Assembly: GCA_035649275.1 (NCBI GenBank)
Contig: DASRJW010000052.1
Coordinates: 1 to 18,828, forward strand
Reading direction: 5' to 3'
Length of the DNA: 18,828 bases
Source: Candidatus Krumholzibacteriia bacterium
Lineage (GTDB): Bacteria > Krumholzibacteriota > Krumholzibacteriia > G020349025
Shown piece by piece: positions 9,357-18,215 of the stretch (position 1 is its first letter; the number at the start of each line of letters is the position of its first letter). The notes below the pieces were generated by a model. The model was not told where the DNA came from and ran no database searches. It saw only the letters and a list, made by a program, of their open reading frames with translations. The position numbers and the translations under genes were made by a program.

Positions 9357-9489
9357 CCGTCGCAAGGACTCTCCTCCTCGGTCGAGCCCTCGCGGGGGCA
9401 CGGCCACCTCAAGTTAAGGTGCAGGGGTCGGGCCAAGTCAAGGAGAAGAGCCCGGGACCAGCGCGGCAACAACGCACGGACAAAGCACT
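9357..9489 (-). other. Intergenic spacer rimO to unknown envelope gene
   Basis: This 133-base spacer is one of the two longest in the window and is less GC-biased than the genes. It contains a candidate promoter and the GGAGGAG ribosome-binding region (9380-9371) of the downstream gene. I see no hairpin followed by a T-run after the rimO stop, so an intrinsic terminator is not evident. Confidence 0.6.
9412..9441 (-). promoter_or_regulatory. Candidate sigma-70-type promoter for the envelope/TPR/bamD block
   Basis: On the minus strand, TTGACT (9441-9436, five of six to the -35 consensus) is followed after 18 bases by TTAACT (9417-9412, a weak -10). It lies about 55 bases upstream of the ATG at 9356, in one of the few true spacers. 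This is a pattern match only. Confidence 0.35.
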
Positions 9490-10950
9490 TCAGACGCTGA
9501 CCGCGGAGTGCGGCAAGACCCGCCCGCGCAGGTCGTGCACGTCGGCGTCGAGGATCTCGACGTCGACGAATCGACCCGGTTGGAGGTCGGGACCACCCTC
9601 CAGGAACACGAGACCATCGATGTCCAGCGCTTCTCCCTCGCTGCGCCCGATGGCCACGGCACCGCGGGCGAACGGCGAGGTTTCCTCTGCATTCTTCTCG
9701 AGTCGTGCGTCCACCAGCACTCGCGCCCGCGTCCCCACCCGGGCCCGGGCGCGTTGCGCCGCCAGGTGCATTTGCAATTCCGTCAAAGCTTGCAGCCGCT
9801 CGGACACGGTGCTGGCGCGCGGCCTCCCGGCCAACCCGTAGGCCGGGGTGCCGGGCTCGCGGGAGTAGGTGAAGATGCCCAGCCGATCGAACTGGATTTC
9901 CTCGAGGAAGCGCACGAGAGCGAGGAAATCGCTCTCCCCTTCCCCGGGAAAGCCGACGATCACGGAGGTGCGCAGTGTCAGGCCCGGGATGCGCTGGCGG
10001 AGCTCCAGGAACTGGCGGCGCAACGAGGTCGCCGTGTAGGGCCGGTGCATGGCCCGGAGCAGGCGCGTCGAGGCGTGCTGCACCGGCATATCCAGATAGC
10101 GCGTCATCTTCGGGAGTTGGAATAGCCCCTGGGACAGGCGCGGCGTGAGATGGCTCGGGTGCGCGTACAGCAGACGCAACCATTCGATGCCGTCGATCCC
10201 GTGCAGCGCGGTCACCAGATCGAGGAGATCGGGCCGTCCGGGCAGATCGAAACCGTAGTGGGTGAGATCTTGGGCGACCAAATGCAGCTCGCGGACGCCG
10301 CGCGCGGCGAGGCCCTCCGCCTCCGCCACCAGCGCTTCGAGGCTGCGGCTGCGCTGGGTGCCGCGCATGAGCGGGATGGAGCAGAAGCTGCACTTGTTGC
10401 TGCAGCCTTCGGAGATCTTGAGATAGGCGGTGTGCGCCGGTGTCAACAACACCCGGCTGCCGAAGCCGGCGAAGGCGCCGCTCGGTGCCCGTCGGCTCCC
10501 CGAGCGATCCGCGGCGGCGCGGAGTTGCGGCGCCGGCTGCCGCGCCAGCACCGCCTCCAGGCTGGCGCACAGCGTGCCCTGCGCTCCCGCCGGCAGCCAG
10601 ACATCCACCTCTGGCAGCGCTGCCGCCAGCTCGGCCGGCGCCCGCGACACCAGGCAACCAAGGACGCCGAGGACGCGGGCCCGCCCATAGGACTTCTGTG
10701 CCGCCAGCTCCAGGATGCGCTGGATGGATTCCTCCCGGGCGGCCTCGAGGAAGCCGCAGGTGTTGACCAGGAGGATCTCCGCCGCGGCGGGATCTTCCAC
10801 CGGGGCGGCGCCGGCGGCGGCCAGCAGCCCCAAGGTGGCCTCGGAATCCACCAGGTTCTTGGCGCATCCGAGTGAGTCCAGGTAGACGCGCAGGCCGGCC
10901 AGGGTGGGTGCCGGCGCGCCGGGCGCGGCCTCGGGCAGAACGGGGATCAT
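9490..10950 (-). CDS. rimO: Ribosomal protein S12 methylthiotransferase (radical SAM)
   Basis: RimO adds a methylthio group to the conserved aspartate of ribosomal protein S12. The 486-residue product has the three-domain layout. The N-terminal MTTase domain carries three cluster-binding cysteines at 29 (SLGCAKN), 65 (VNTCGF) and 99 (VLGCLVS). The radical SAM core has CSNKCSFC (Cys 183, 187, 190) binding the second cluster. The C-terminal TRAM-like domain begins near residue 425. SLGCAKNLVDSE and ISEGCSNKCSFCSIPLMRG distinguish RimO from the tRNA enzymes MiaB and MtaB. It is slightly long because of a Pro/Ala-rich N-terminal extension and an insert at about 136-168 (RQPAPQLRAAADRSGSRRAPSGAFAGFG). 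The ATG starts 25 bases after ftsK, with only a weak GGTGA ribosome-binding site. Confidence 0.95.
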   Translation of the reverse strand: MIPVLPEAAPGAPAPTLAGLRVYLDSLGCAKNLVDSEATLGLLAAAGAAPVEDPAAAEILLVNTCGFLEAAREESIQRILELAAQKSYGRARVLGVLGCLVSRAPAELAAALPEVDVWLPAGAQGTLCASLEAVLARQPAPQLRAAADRSGSRRAPSGAFAGFGSRVLLTPAHTAYLKISEGCSNKCSFCSIPLMRGTQRSRSLEALVAEAEGLAARGVRELHLVAQDLTHYGFDLPGRPDLLDLVTALHGIDGIEWLRLLYAHPSHLTPRLSQGLFQLPKMTRYLDMPVQHASTRLLRAMHRPYTATSLRRQFLELRQRIPGLTLRTSVIVGFPGEGESDFLALVRFLEEIQFDRLGIFTYSREPGTPAYGLAGRPRASTVSERLQALTELQMHLAAQRARARVGTRARVLVDARLEKNAEETSPFARGAVAIGRSEGEALDIDGLVFLEGGPDLQPGRFVDVEILDADVHDLRGRVLPHSAVSV

Positions 10951-10975
10951 GTCACCACGGGGGCAGGCAAAAAGG

Positions 10976-13213
10976 TCACTCGACGTTCTGTGGCAGGTCT
11001 TCGGGTCGCTCTAGGATCTCGCGTGCCTTGGCGCCCAGGGCCGGACCCACGACGCCGGCTTCCTCGAGCATGTCCATGATCCTGGCAGCCCGAGAATACC
11101 CCACCTTCAAGCGGCGCTGCAAATAGGAAACCGAAGCGACGCCGCTGCTGACGACGAGCTCGCGGGCCGCCTCGAAGAGATCGTCGTCCCCCGAGGCCTC
11201 GCCGGCCGCGCCACCCCGGGCATCGTCGAGATCCAGCTGCCCTCCAGGTTGGCCGAAGGCGCGCCAGTGCGCCGCGACGCGCTCGCACTCCTCGACGCTG
11301 ACGAAGGCGCCGTGCAAGCGGATCGGTGTCGGCCGCCCGCCGGGCAGGAAGAGCATGTCGCCGCGCCCGAGCAGACTCTCGGCGCCGTTGCCGTCCAGGA
11401 TGGTGCGTGAATCGACCCGCGACGAGACCTGGAAGGCGATGCGGCAGGGGAAGTTCGCCTTGATGACCCCGGTGATCACGTCCACCGAGGGACGCTGGGT
11501 CGCCACCACGAGATGGATGCCCACCGCCCGAGCCATCTGGGCGAGACGGGCGATGGGGGTTTCGATCTCGCCACCCACCTGGATCATCAGGTCCGCCAGC
11601 TCGTCCACCACCACCACGACATAGGGCAGCAGGTCGTGCTCGCCCCCTGCCTCGCCCTGCAGTTCTCCGGCGCGCACTTTCTTGTTGTAGCCGACGATGT
11701 TGCGCACGCCGGCACGGGCCAGCTCGCGGTAGCGCCGCTCCATCTCCGCCGTCATCCAGTGCAAGGCCTTGTAGGCTTCCTTCGGGTCGGTCACCACGGG
11801 GTGCAAGAGGTGCGGGATGTCCCGGTAAGCGTTGAGCTCCAGCATCTTGGGATCCACCAGGAGGAGCTTCACCTCGTTGGGGTCGTGACGCAGCAGCAGG
11901 CTGCAGAGGATGACGTTGATGCAAACGCTTTTCCCCGAACCGGTGGCGCCGGCGACGAGGAGATGCGGCATGGCGGCGAGATCAGCGAAGAAAGGAGCGC
12001 CGCTCACGGTCTTGCCGAGCGCCAGCCCCAGGGCGCCGACATGCAGATCGTCGGACCAGGATTGCATGATCTCCCGCAGCGCCACGACATGGCTCTTGCC
12101 GTTGGGGATCTCGATGCCGATGGCCGCCTTCCCGGGGATGGGTGCGACCATGCGGATCGATTGGGCCCGCAGCGCCATGGCGAGATCGTCGACGCGGCTC
12201 GTCACCTGACTGACCTTGATGCCCGCCGCGGGCTCGAACTCGTAGGTCGTGATCACCGGGCCCGGCTGCACCTCCGACACCCGCCCGCCGATGCCGAAGT
12301 CGGCGAGCTTCTCCTCCAGGGTGCGGGACAGCCGCAGGTACTCGTCGTCGCTGGCGCCGAGCGGCGCCGCCGCCGCTTCGTTCAGGATCTCGAGCTGCGG
12401 GCAAACGTAGCGGGTTGCGGCCCGGGCGCGCGGTCGCGGTTCGTCGCGCTCGCTGGCCGGCTGGCTGCCGGGTACGGCGGCGACGCGCGGCGCCGGTGGC
12501 GTGCAGAGATCACGAATGCGCGGTGGCAACTCCACCGGCGGACGCGGCCGCGTCTCGGCGGCGGGCCGCGGCGGCGGGCGCAGCTCGGCGGCGGGTACGG
12601 TCAGGAGCGCCGGCGCGGCCGTGCTCCCGTCCGGCAACAGCCAGGCGTGGAGTGGCGCGCCGAGACGGGCGCCGAGGTCCAGCGCGGCGCGGCCGCTGCG
12701 GGCGCAAAGAGCATGCAGGAAACCGGCCCGTCCGTGCAGGAGACGGAGCACCGGGGTGCCGTAGCGCAGCAGCAGCAACGCCAGCAGCGCTGCGACCAAA
12801 AGGATGGTGCCGGCCCGACCCACCAGCGCCGCGATCACCTGGATCTCCAGCCGGCCGACGCTGCCCCCTGCCCCATCGCTCGCCGCGAGCTCGAGGGTGG
12901 CGGTGCCGAGCGCCGCGAGAGCCAGCAAGCGCAGCTGCAGGCGGAGGTGCCGCTGCTTCTTCCAGCTCCACAGGATCGAAAGGGCCACGACGCCGAGAGC
13001 GGCGACGAGAAGGACAGAGAAGACGCGACCGAGCAGGCTCACCGCAGCGTGGGCCAGGAGCAAGCCGAGGGGACCGCAGGGATGGGCGGTGGTGGAGAGC
13101 GTGTGCCAGCTCACCGGGGCCGGCCACAAGGACGGCGTGTAGGTGAGCCACGAGAACGCGAAGAACAGGAAGAGCGCACCGAGGGCGCCGCCGCGCAACA
13201 GCCTCTCCCGCAT
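10976..13213 (-). CDS. ftsK: DNA translocase FtsK/SpoIIIE
   Basis: FtsK pumps DNA at the septum to clear chromosomes before division. Starting at ATG 13213 the product has 745 residues. Four hydrophobic segments lie at about 8-27, 48-84, 95-112 and 125-151. A Pro/Ala/Arg-rich linker (about 190-270) is short compared with E. coli. The motor has Walker A GATGSGKS (422-429), Walker B VVVVVDELAD (532-541) and the ATQRPSVDVITG block (571-582). The winged-helix gamma domain is at about 678-735 (SGVASVSYLQRRLKVGYSRAARIMDMLEEAGVVG), which in other species binds the KOPS guide sequence. ATG 13213 was chosen because it precedes the first membrane span after a GGGGGG ribosome-binding stretch. Upstream in-frame codons would add a hydrophilic extension with poor support. 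Confidence 0.95.
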   Translation of the reverse strand: MRERLLRGGALGALFLFFAFSWLTYTPSLWPAPVSWHTLSTTAHPCGPLGLLLAHAAVSLLGRVFSVLLVAALGVVALSILWSWKKQRHLRLQLRLLALAALGTATLELAASDGAGGSVGRLEIQVIAALVGRAGTILLVAALLALLLLRYGTPVLRLLHGRAGFLHALCARSGRAALDLGARLGAPLHAWLLPDGSTAAPALLTVPAAELRPPPRPAAETRPRPPVELPPRIRDLCTPPAPRVAAVPGSQPASERDEPRPRARAATRYVCPQLEILNEAAAAPLGASDDEYLRLSRTLEEKLADFGIGGRVSEVQPGPVITTYEFEPAAGIKVSQVTSRVDDLAMALRAQSIRMVAPIPGKAAIGIEIPNGKSHVVALREIMQSWSDDLHVGALGLALGKTVSGAPFFADLAAMPHLLVAGATGSGKSVCINVILCSLLLRHDPNEVKLLLVDPKMLELNAYRDIPHLLHPVVTDPKEAYKALHWMTAEMERRYRELARAGVRNIVGYNKKVRAGELQGEAGGEHDLLPYVVVVVDELADLMIQVGGEIETPIARLAQMARAVGIHLVVATQRPSVDVITGVIKANFPCRIAFQVSSRVDSRTILDGNGAESLLGRGDMLFLPGGRPTPIRLHGAFVSVEECERVAAHWRAFGQPGGQLDLDDARGGAAGEASGDDDLFEAARELVVSSGVASVSYLQRRLKVGYSRAARIMDMLEEAGVVGPALGAKAREILERPEDLPQNVE

Positions 13214-13374
13214 CGCACCCCCCACGGCGCCGCGCCGCCGCATGCCGCAGCGGGCAGGCGGACTGTGGCAGATGCGGCAGTGGGCTCGCAAGCGGAACGA
13301 AGAAACGTCCCGTATGGAGGCGCGGCGTGCCCACGGGGGCCCCGGTCAGGAAATCCAGACCTCCGGGCGTGCGC
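13214..13374 (-). other. Intergenic spacer accC to ftsK (161 bases, nothing recognised)
   Basis: This is the largest spacer in the window. It shows GC-rich partial inverted repeats such as CCCGT...ACGGG around 13314-13347 but no T-tract, so no clear terminator. I see no good -35/-10 pair. The last six G's before the ftsK ATG act as a plausible ribosome-binding site. Confidence 0.5.
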
Positions 13375-14736
<1,362 letters not shown>

Positions 14737-14743
14737 GGCGGGC

Positions 14744-14752
14744 AGTGTAGCA
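14744..14752 (-). promoter_or_regulatory. Possible extended -10 element placing accC transcription start near its GTG
   Basis: TGCTACACT reads on the minus strand (14752-14744). TACACT matches four of six -10 positions and TGn precedes it. It ends seven bases before the accC GTG, the spacing seen for leaderless transcripts. accC has no evident Shine-Dalgarno, which fits. No good -35 is visible. Confidence 0.35.
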
Positions 14753-14785
14753 CGGCCTCTGGAGCTGCCGAACGCGCTCCCGGGT

Positions 14786-15925
14786 TCAGAGACGGGGACC
14801 GCGTTCGGCGAGAGCGGTGGCGGTCGATTCGAAGCGGTTCCAGGTCTGGTCGCTGGAGGACTGCACGCCGCCCATGCGCAAGGCCAACTCGTGGGGGTTG
14901 GAGCTGGCCTCGAGACCTTCCTCGCGGCTGATCCGCCCTTCCATGACCAGCGCCATCAGGGCCTGGTCGAAAGTCTGCATGCCGTACTGCACCACACCTT
15001 CCTGCACCGCCTGGCGGATGAGCGGCGTCTTCTCCGGATCGAGGATGTAATCGCGGATGGTGGCGGTGGTCACCATCACTTCCACGGCGGGAACGCGGCC
15101 CAGGCCGTCGGTGCGGCGCACCAAGCGCTGCGAGATCACCGCCTGTAGGGTCGAGGCGAGCAAGTAGCGGATCTCCTGGTGCTGGTGCGGCTCGAAGAAG
15201 GAGATGATGCGGTTGATGGTTTGCGTGGAATCGATGGTGTGCAGCGTCGACAGCACCAGGTGCCCGGTGTCGGCGGCGGTGAGGGCGATCTCCATGGTTT
15301 CGCGATCGCGAATCTCGCCGATCATGATGACGTCCGGATCCTGGCGCAAGATGTGACGCAGGGCCACGTGGAAGCTCGCGGTGTCCGAGCCGACCTCGCG
15401 CTGCTGGATGAGCCCGCTCGAGTCACGGTGCAGGAACTCGATGGGATCCTCGATGCTGATGATGTTGAGCGGCAGCGCCTGGTTGATGCGCCCGATCATG
15501 GCCGCCAAGGTCGTGGACTTGCCGCTCCCGGTGGTCCCGGTCACCAGGATCAAGCCGCGTTTGCGCATCGCCAGGTCTCCCAGCAGCGACGGCAGGTTGA
15601 GGTCCTCGAGGCGGGGTACGGTGGTGGACACGTGTCGGTAGACCATGGAGATGGAGCCGCGCTGGACGAAGAAGTTGGCGCGGAAACGCGCCAAGCCGGA
15701 GACGCCGAAGGCGAAGTCCACTTCCCGGGTGCTCTCGAAGAGCTCCTTTTGCGCCGGCGTCAGGACCTGATGCGCCACCTCTTCGAGCTCCGCCGGTTTG
15801 GGCGCCGGAAAGTCGAGGGGCGTCAGGACTCCGTGCACCCGCGCCACCGGCGCCACCCCCGACTTCAGGTGCAGGTCCGAGGCACCCAGGGAGATCATGC
15901 GTTCCAGAACGGTGCGGATGTTCAA
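14786..15925 (-). CDS. pilT: Type IV pilus retraction ATPase, PilT family
   Basis: PilT is a hexameric cytoplasmic ATPase that powers pilus disassembly and twitching motility. The 379-residue product has the N-terminal PAS-like region with [10 protein letters not shown] (14-23). Next come Walker [10 protein letters not shown] (130-138), the Asp box SIEDPIEF (157-164), Walker [11 protein letters not shown] (198-207) and the His box STLHT (226-230). The C-terminus reads [11 protein letters not shown]...[10 protein letters not shown] and ends with [11 protein letters not shown]. It lacks about ten residues of the loop found in Pseudomonas PilT, resembling a PilT subfamily with an S-x-S-D-x-x-W tail. 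The TTG start is fixed by a strong GGAGGT (15936-15931) five bases upstream. It sits alone between accB and accC with no other pilus gene nearby. PilU or another paralogue is possible. Confidence 0.93.
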   Translation of the reverse strand: MNIRTVLERMISLGASDLHLKSGVAPVARVHGVLTPLDFPAPKPAELEEVAHQVLTPAQKELFESTREVDFAFGVSGLARFRANFFVQRGSISMVYRHVSTTVPRLEDLNLPSLLGDLAMRKRGLILVTGTTGSGKSTTLAAMIGRINQALPLNIISIEDPIEFLHRDSSGLIQQREVGSDTASFHVALRHILRQDPDVIMIGEIRDRETMEIALTAADTGHLVLSTLHTIDSTQTINRIISFFEPHQHQEIRYLLASTLQAVISQRLVRRTDGLGRVPAVEVMVTTATIRDYILDPEKTPLIRQAVQEGVVQYGMQTFDQALMALVMEGRISREEGLEASSNPHELALRMGGVQSSSDQTWNRFESTATALAERGPRL

Positions 15926-15930
15926 GGTCC

Positions 15931-15936
15931 ACCTCC
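15931..15936 (-). promoter_or_regulatory. Strong ribosome-binding site deciding the pilT TTG start
   Basis: GGAGGT lies five bases upstream of TTG 15925 on the minus strand. No ATG or GTG nearby has comparable support and the TTG begins the conserved N-terminus. Its first bases also fall in the extended stem of the adjacent hairpin. Confidence 0.75.
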
Positions 15937-15966
15937 GGCGGCGAGCCGACGAGCTCGCCGTGCCGG
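15935..15966 (-). repeat. Inverted repeat (RNA hairpin) directly upstream of pilT, touching its ribosome-binding site
   Basis: On the minus strand, CGGCGAGC and GCTCGCCG form a perfect 8-bp stem around a TCGTCG loop (15960-15939). CCGG on each side extends it across a two-base bulge to 15966-15935. The 3' CCGG runs into the pilT GGAGGT. No T-run follows, so it is not a classical terminator. Confidence 0.6.
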
Positions 15967-15967
15967 C

Positions 15968-15984
15968 GGTGCAAGAAGAGCACC
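15968..15984 (-). repeat. Second small inverted repeat in the accB-pilT spacer
   Basis: GGTGC and GCACC form a 5-bp stem around a seven-base loop (15984-15968), immediately upstream of the larger hairpin. It could be chance alone, but the tandem arrangement fills most of the spacer after the accB stop. Confidence 0.35.
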
Positions 15985-16004
15985 AGGGCGGACAGGCTGG
16001 AGAG

Positions 16005-16475
16005 TCAGGCGGATTTTTCCACCAAGAAGAGGGTCTGACCGAACTCCACCGGCTGGCCGTTGTCCACCAGGATCTTGCGGACGCTGCCTGCCACCTCGGA
16101 GGCGATCTCGTTCATGATCTTCATCGCCTCGATGATGCAGAGCGTCTGCCCCGGTTGCACCTGGCTGCCGACGTCGACGAAGGCCGGTGCATCCGGAGAG
16201 GCAGCGCGGTAGAAGGTCCCCACCATGGGCGACACGACCTTGATCAGGTTCGCGTCCTCCAGCACCGACGGCGCTTGCACCGCCGCGGGCTCCGCCGGCA
16301 GCGGCGCTGGCGCGGGCGCCGGGATGCCGGGAGCGGCGACCACGGGCATGGCCGGGGCGGGGTGGATCGTCTTGGTGATGCGGATCTTGTGGCCCCAACC
16401 CTCGGTGATCTCCAGCTCGACGATGTCGCTCTTCTCCACCAGGCGGATCAGGTACTCGATGCGACCATCGCGCAT
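16005..16475 (-). CDS. accB: Biotin carboxyl carrier protein of acetyl-CoA carboxylase
   Basis: AccB carries carboxybiotin between biotin carboxylase and the carboxyltransferase in fatty acid synthesis. The 156-residue product has the usual layout. The N-terminal segment [34 protein letters not shown] is followed by a flexible Ala/Pro linker (about 39-72). The biotinyl domain begins at about 78 ([23 protein letters not shown]), with EAMKIMNEI placing the biotinylated lysine at 119. The ATG follows GGAGG with five bases of spacing. It is separated from aroQ by an 83-base spacer with a candidate promoter. The expected next gene accC is displaced downstream by pilT. Confidence 0.96.
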   Translation of the reverse strand: MRDGRIEYLIRLVEKSDIVELEITEGWGHKIRITKTIHPAPAMPVVAAPGIPAPAPAPLPAEPAAVQAPSVLEDANLIKVVSPMVGTFYRAASPDAPAFVDVGSQVQPGQTLCIIEAMKIMNEIASEVAGSVRKILVDNGQPVEFGQTLFLVEKSA

Positions 16476-16521
16476 GGAAGCCTCCGGCGCCGGCGCTCTT
16501 CAGGGCGCGGCAACGCATGGC

Positions 16522-16550
16522 CTTGTAACACACCCGCTAGGGCCCGGCAA
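16522..16550 (-). promoter_or_regulatory. Candidate promoter upstream of accB
   Basis: TTGCCG (16550-16545) is followed after 17 bases by TACAAG (16527-16522), four of six matches each. TGT precedes the -10, giving an extended -10 feature. It lies about 47 bases before the accB ATG, in the aroQ-accB spacer. No experimental support can be seen in sequence. Confidence 0.38.
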
Positions 16551-16558
16551 GCGCAGGG

Positions 16559-17017
16559 TCAGGAGCGGCGCCGCAAGCCGGCGCGCTGCGCCAGCGCCTC
16601 CAGAGCCGCTTCGTAACCGAAAGCACCGAGGCCGCGGATGCTGCCGACGCACACTGGCGCCAGCAACGAGCGGCGCCGGAAGTGTTCCCGGGCGTCGATG
16701 TTCGTGAGATGCACCTCGATGGCGGGCAGGCCGACCGCGGCCACGGCGTCCCGCAGGCAGACGCTGGTGTGCGTCAAGCCGCCGGGATTGAGGATGAGCC
16801 CGTGCGCTCGCGGGGCTTCCGTATGCAGCCAGTCGAGGAGCGCGCCTTCGCTGTTGGACTGGAAGGAACGCAGCTCCAGATCCTCCCACTGTCGCGCCCG
16901 CTCCCCCAGTCGCGCTTCCAGGGCGGCGAGGGTCAGGCTGCCGTAGAGCTCCGGCTCCCGCTGGCCGAGGAGGTTCAAGTTCGGTCCCTGCAAGAGGAGG
17001 AAGCGGTGCACTCTCAC
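16559..17017 (-). CDS. aroQ: 3-dehydroquinate dehydratase, type II
   Basis: AroQ converts 3-dehydroquinate to 3-dehydroshikimate in aromatic amino acid synthesis, acting as a dodecamer. The 152-residue product has the type II motifs. GPNLNLLGQREPELYG supplies the catalytic Arg20 and Tyr25. LNPGGLTHTSV (76-86) contains the substrate Asn77 and His83. EVHLTNIDAREHFRRRS (101-117) contains the catalytic His103. The GTG at 17017 overlaps the upstream TPR stop as GTGA, and a second GTG lies two codons on. The N-terminus matches the family from either start. Upstream aroB catalyses the preceding reaction, so with the TPR gene they form a compact aro operon. Confidence 0.96.
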   Translation of the reverse strand: MRVHRFLLLQGPNLNLLGQREPELYGSLTLAALEARLGERARQWEDLELRSFQSNSEGALLDWLHTEAPRAHGLILNPGGLTHTSVCLRDAVAAVGLPAIEVHLTNIDAREHFRRRSLLAPVCVGSIRGLGAFGYEAALEALAQRAGLRRRS

Positions 17018-18204
17018 CTCACCCGCTTCAGGGAGCGCACGTAGCGCAAGAAGCGCTCGAAGTCCGGTTCCTCTGCCGGCGCCACCGGGCTCGGAGGCGG
17101 CGCCTCCGGCGGCCTGCCGATCTGGGTGTGATGCTTGCTTCGCTCGCGCTCGCGCACCGTCTCGGTGAGGTCGCGCAAAGCGGCGGCTTGCTGCTGCGGC
17201 GGTTCCGACGGCGTCTCCGCCTCGAGGAGTCGCCAGCGTGCCTGCGCCGCGGCGGCGGCCGCATCCGGCGGCGGGGGCGACGCCGCGGCGCGCTGGCGGA
17301 GGGCCTGCAAGCGCGCTTCGACTTCCGGATTCCCCGGCTGGCGGCGTTGCAGCTCGACGTAGATCGCCATGGCCTTGTCGACATAACCCTGAGACTCGTA
17401 GATGCGCGCCAGCGTCAGGGTGGAGAATTCGTCGCTTCGCGGTGGGCTCGGCGTCGGCAACGGTGTCGCCCCAGAGAGCGGCCGCGGGCGGATGACGATG
17501 CGGTCCGCATCCCGTTGCACATCCCACTCGCTGGGCGCGGGGATCGATGGCGAAGACGGCGGCGCCGAAGGCGGCGCGGAGCCTGCCGTGGGCGGTGACA
17601 GGCTCGCCGCCGGGCGCTCGAGGCGAAGTGGCGTCGGCGGTGCCGGTGTCGGCGCGGCAGTCGGTGGCTGGTTCCAGGGCGCGGCCGCGGACGGCGGCGA
17701 AGGTGCTGGCGCCGGGCGCGGCGGCTCGCGCCGCGGCAGGGTCGCTGCCGGCGGCATTTCCGGTGCGGCGGCGGACGGGAAGGGCGGCGGGTTCCGCTGG
17801 GCGCGCACGGCATCGCGCAGCTCCTGCGTGTCGCGATCGTACGGATCCAGGCCGTAGAGTTTTTCCACCAGCGCTTCGGCGCGCGTCGCTTCACCTTGCA
17901 CGAGAGCCCGGGTAGCGCGGCTCTTCAAGGCCACCAAGTTTTCCGGGTCCAGGGCGAGAACTCGATCGAGGGTCGCTTCGGCGTCGGTGTCGTGCCCGAG
18001 GTCGCGTTGCACCAGCGCCAGGAGCACCAGAGCCGAAACATAGTCGGGGTGCATCGCCGTCCCCTTCTCGAGAACCTGAGCTGCATCCTCGAGACGGCCG
18101 GCGCGGCGGTAAGCGTCGGCCAGGGGCGCGAAGATCTTTCCTTCCGGCGCCACGCGATACGCCGCCAGCAGGGCGTCGAGACCGGCGGACCGTGGTGCTT
18201 CCAC
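17014..18204 (-). CDS. TPR protein with a long proline/alanine-rich middle, unknown function
   Basis: The 396-residue product has three to four TPR-like units in residues about 8-130 (for example FAPLADAYRRAGRLEDAAQVLEKGTAMHPDYVSALVLLALVQRDLG). A very Pro/Ala/Ser-rich disordered stretch (about 138-258) follows. One further TPR sits at 259-305 (STLTLARIYESQGYVDKAMAIYVELQRRQPGNPEVEARL). The tail ends with the short helix DFERFLRYVRSLKRVR. There is no signal peptide, so it is probably cytoplasmic or peripheral. I chose GTG 18204, because AGGAGGTGA lies five bases upstream; the formal GTG at 18208-18210 sits inside that ribosome-binding site. It is wedged between aroB and aroQ with overlaps on both sides, but nothing in it suggests a shikimate enzyme. 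Confidence 0.82.
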   Translation of the reverse strand: MEAPRSAGLDALLAAYRVAPEGKIFAPLADAYRRAGRLEDAAQVLEKGTAMHPDYVSALVLLALVQRDLGHDTDAEATLDRVLALDPENLVALKSRATRALVQGEATRAEALVEKLYGLDPYDRDTQELRDAVRAQRNPPPFPSAAAPEMPPAATLPRREPPRPAPAPSPPSAAAPWNQPPTAAPTPAPPTPLRLERPAASLSPPTAGSAPPSAPPSSPSIPAPSEWDVQRDADRIVIRPRPLSGATPLPTPSPPRSDEFSTLTLARIYESQGYVDKAMAIYVELQRRQPGNPEVEARLQALRQRAAASPPPPDAAAAAAQARWRLLEAETPSEPPQQQAAALRDLTETVRERERSKHHTQIGRPPEAPPPSPVAPAEEPDFERFLRYVRSLKRVR

Positions 18205-18206
18205 CT

Positions 18207-18215
18207 TCACCTCCT
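18207..18215 (-). promoter_or_regulatory. Ribosome-binding site containing the aroB stop codon
   Basis: AGGAGGTGA (18215-18207) is an almost perfect match to the 16S rRNA 3' end, and its last three bases are the aroB TGA stop. The TPR gene GTG at 18204 follows at ideal spacing. Ribosomes finishing aroB would be positioned to start the next gene. Confidence 0.7.

Noticed and set aside
13214-13291. N-terminal extension of FtsK with a Cys/His-rich segment (CRICHSPPARC) resembling a zinc knuckle
   Set aside because: It would start at a TTG without a ribosome-binding site, and FtsK proteins normally begin just before the first membrane span.
13310-13350. Possible terminator between accC and ftsK
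   Set aside because: Only a 5-bp stem with a large loop can be drawn and no T-run follows.
16559-17527. 322-codon open frame containing aroQ as an N-terminally extended protein
   Set aside because: The extension overlaps the TPR gene out of frame; the GTGA overlap and family length support the 152-residue start at 17017.
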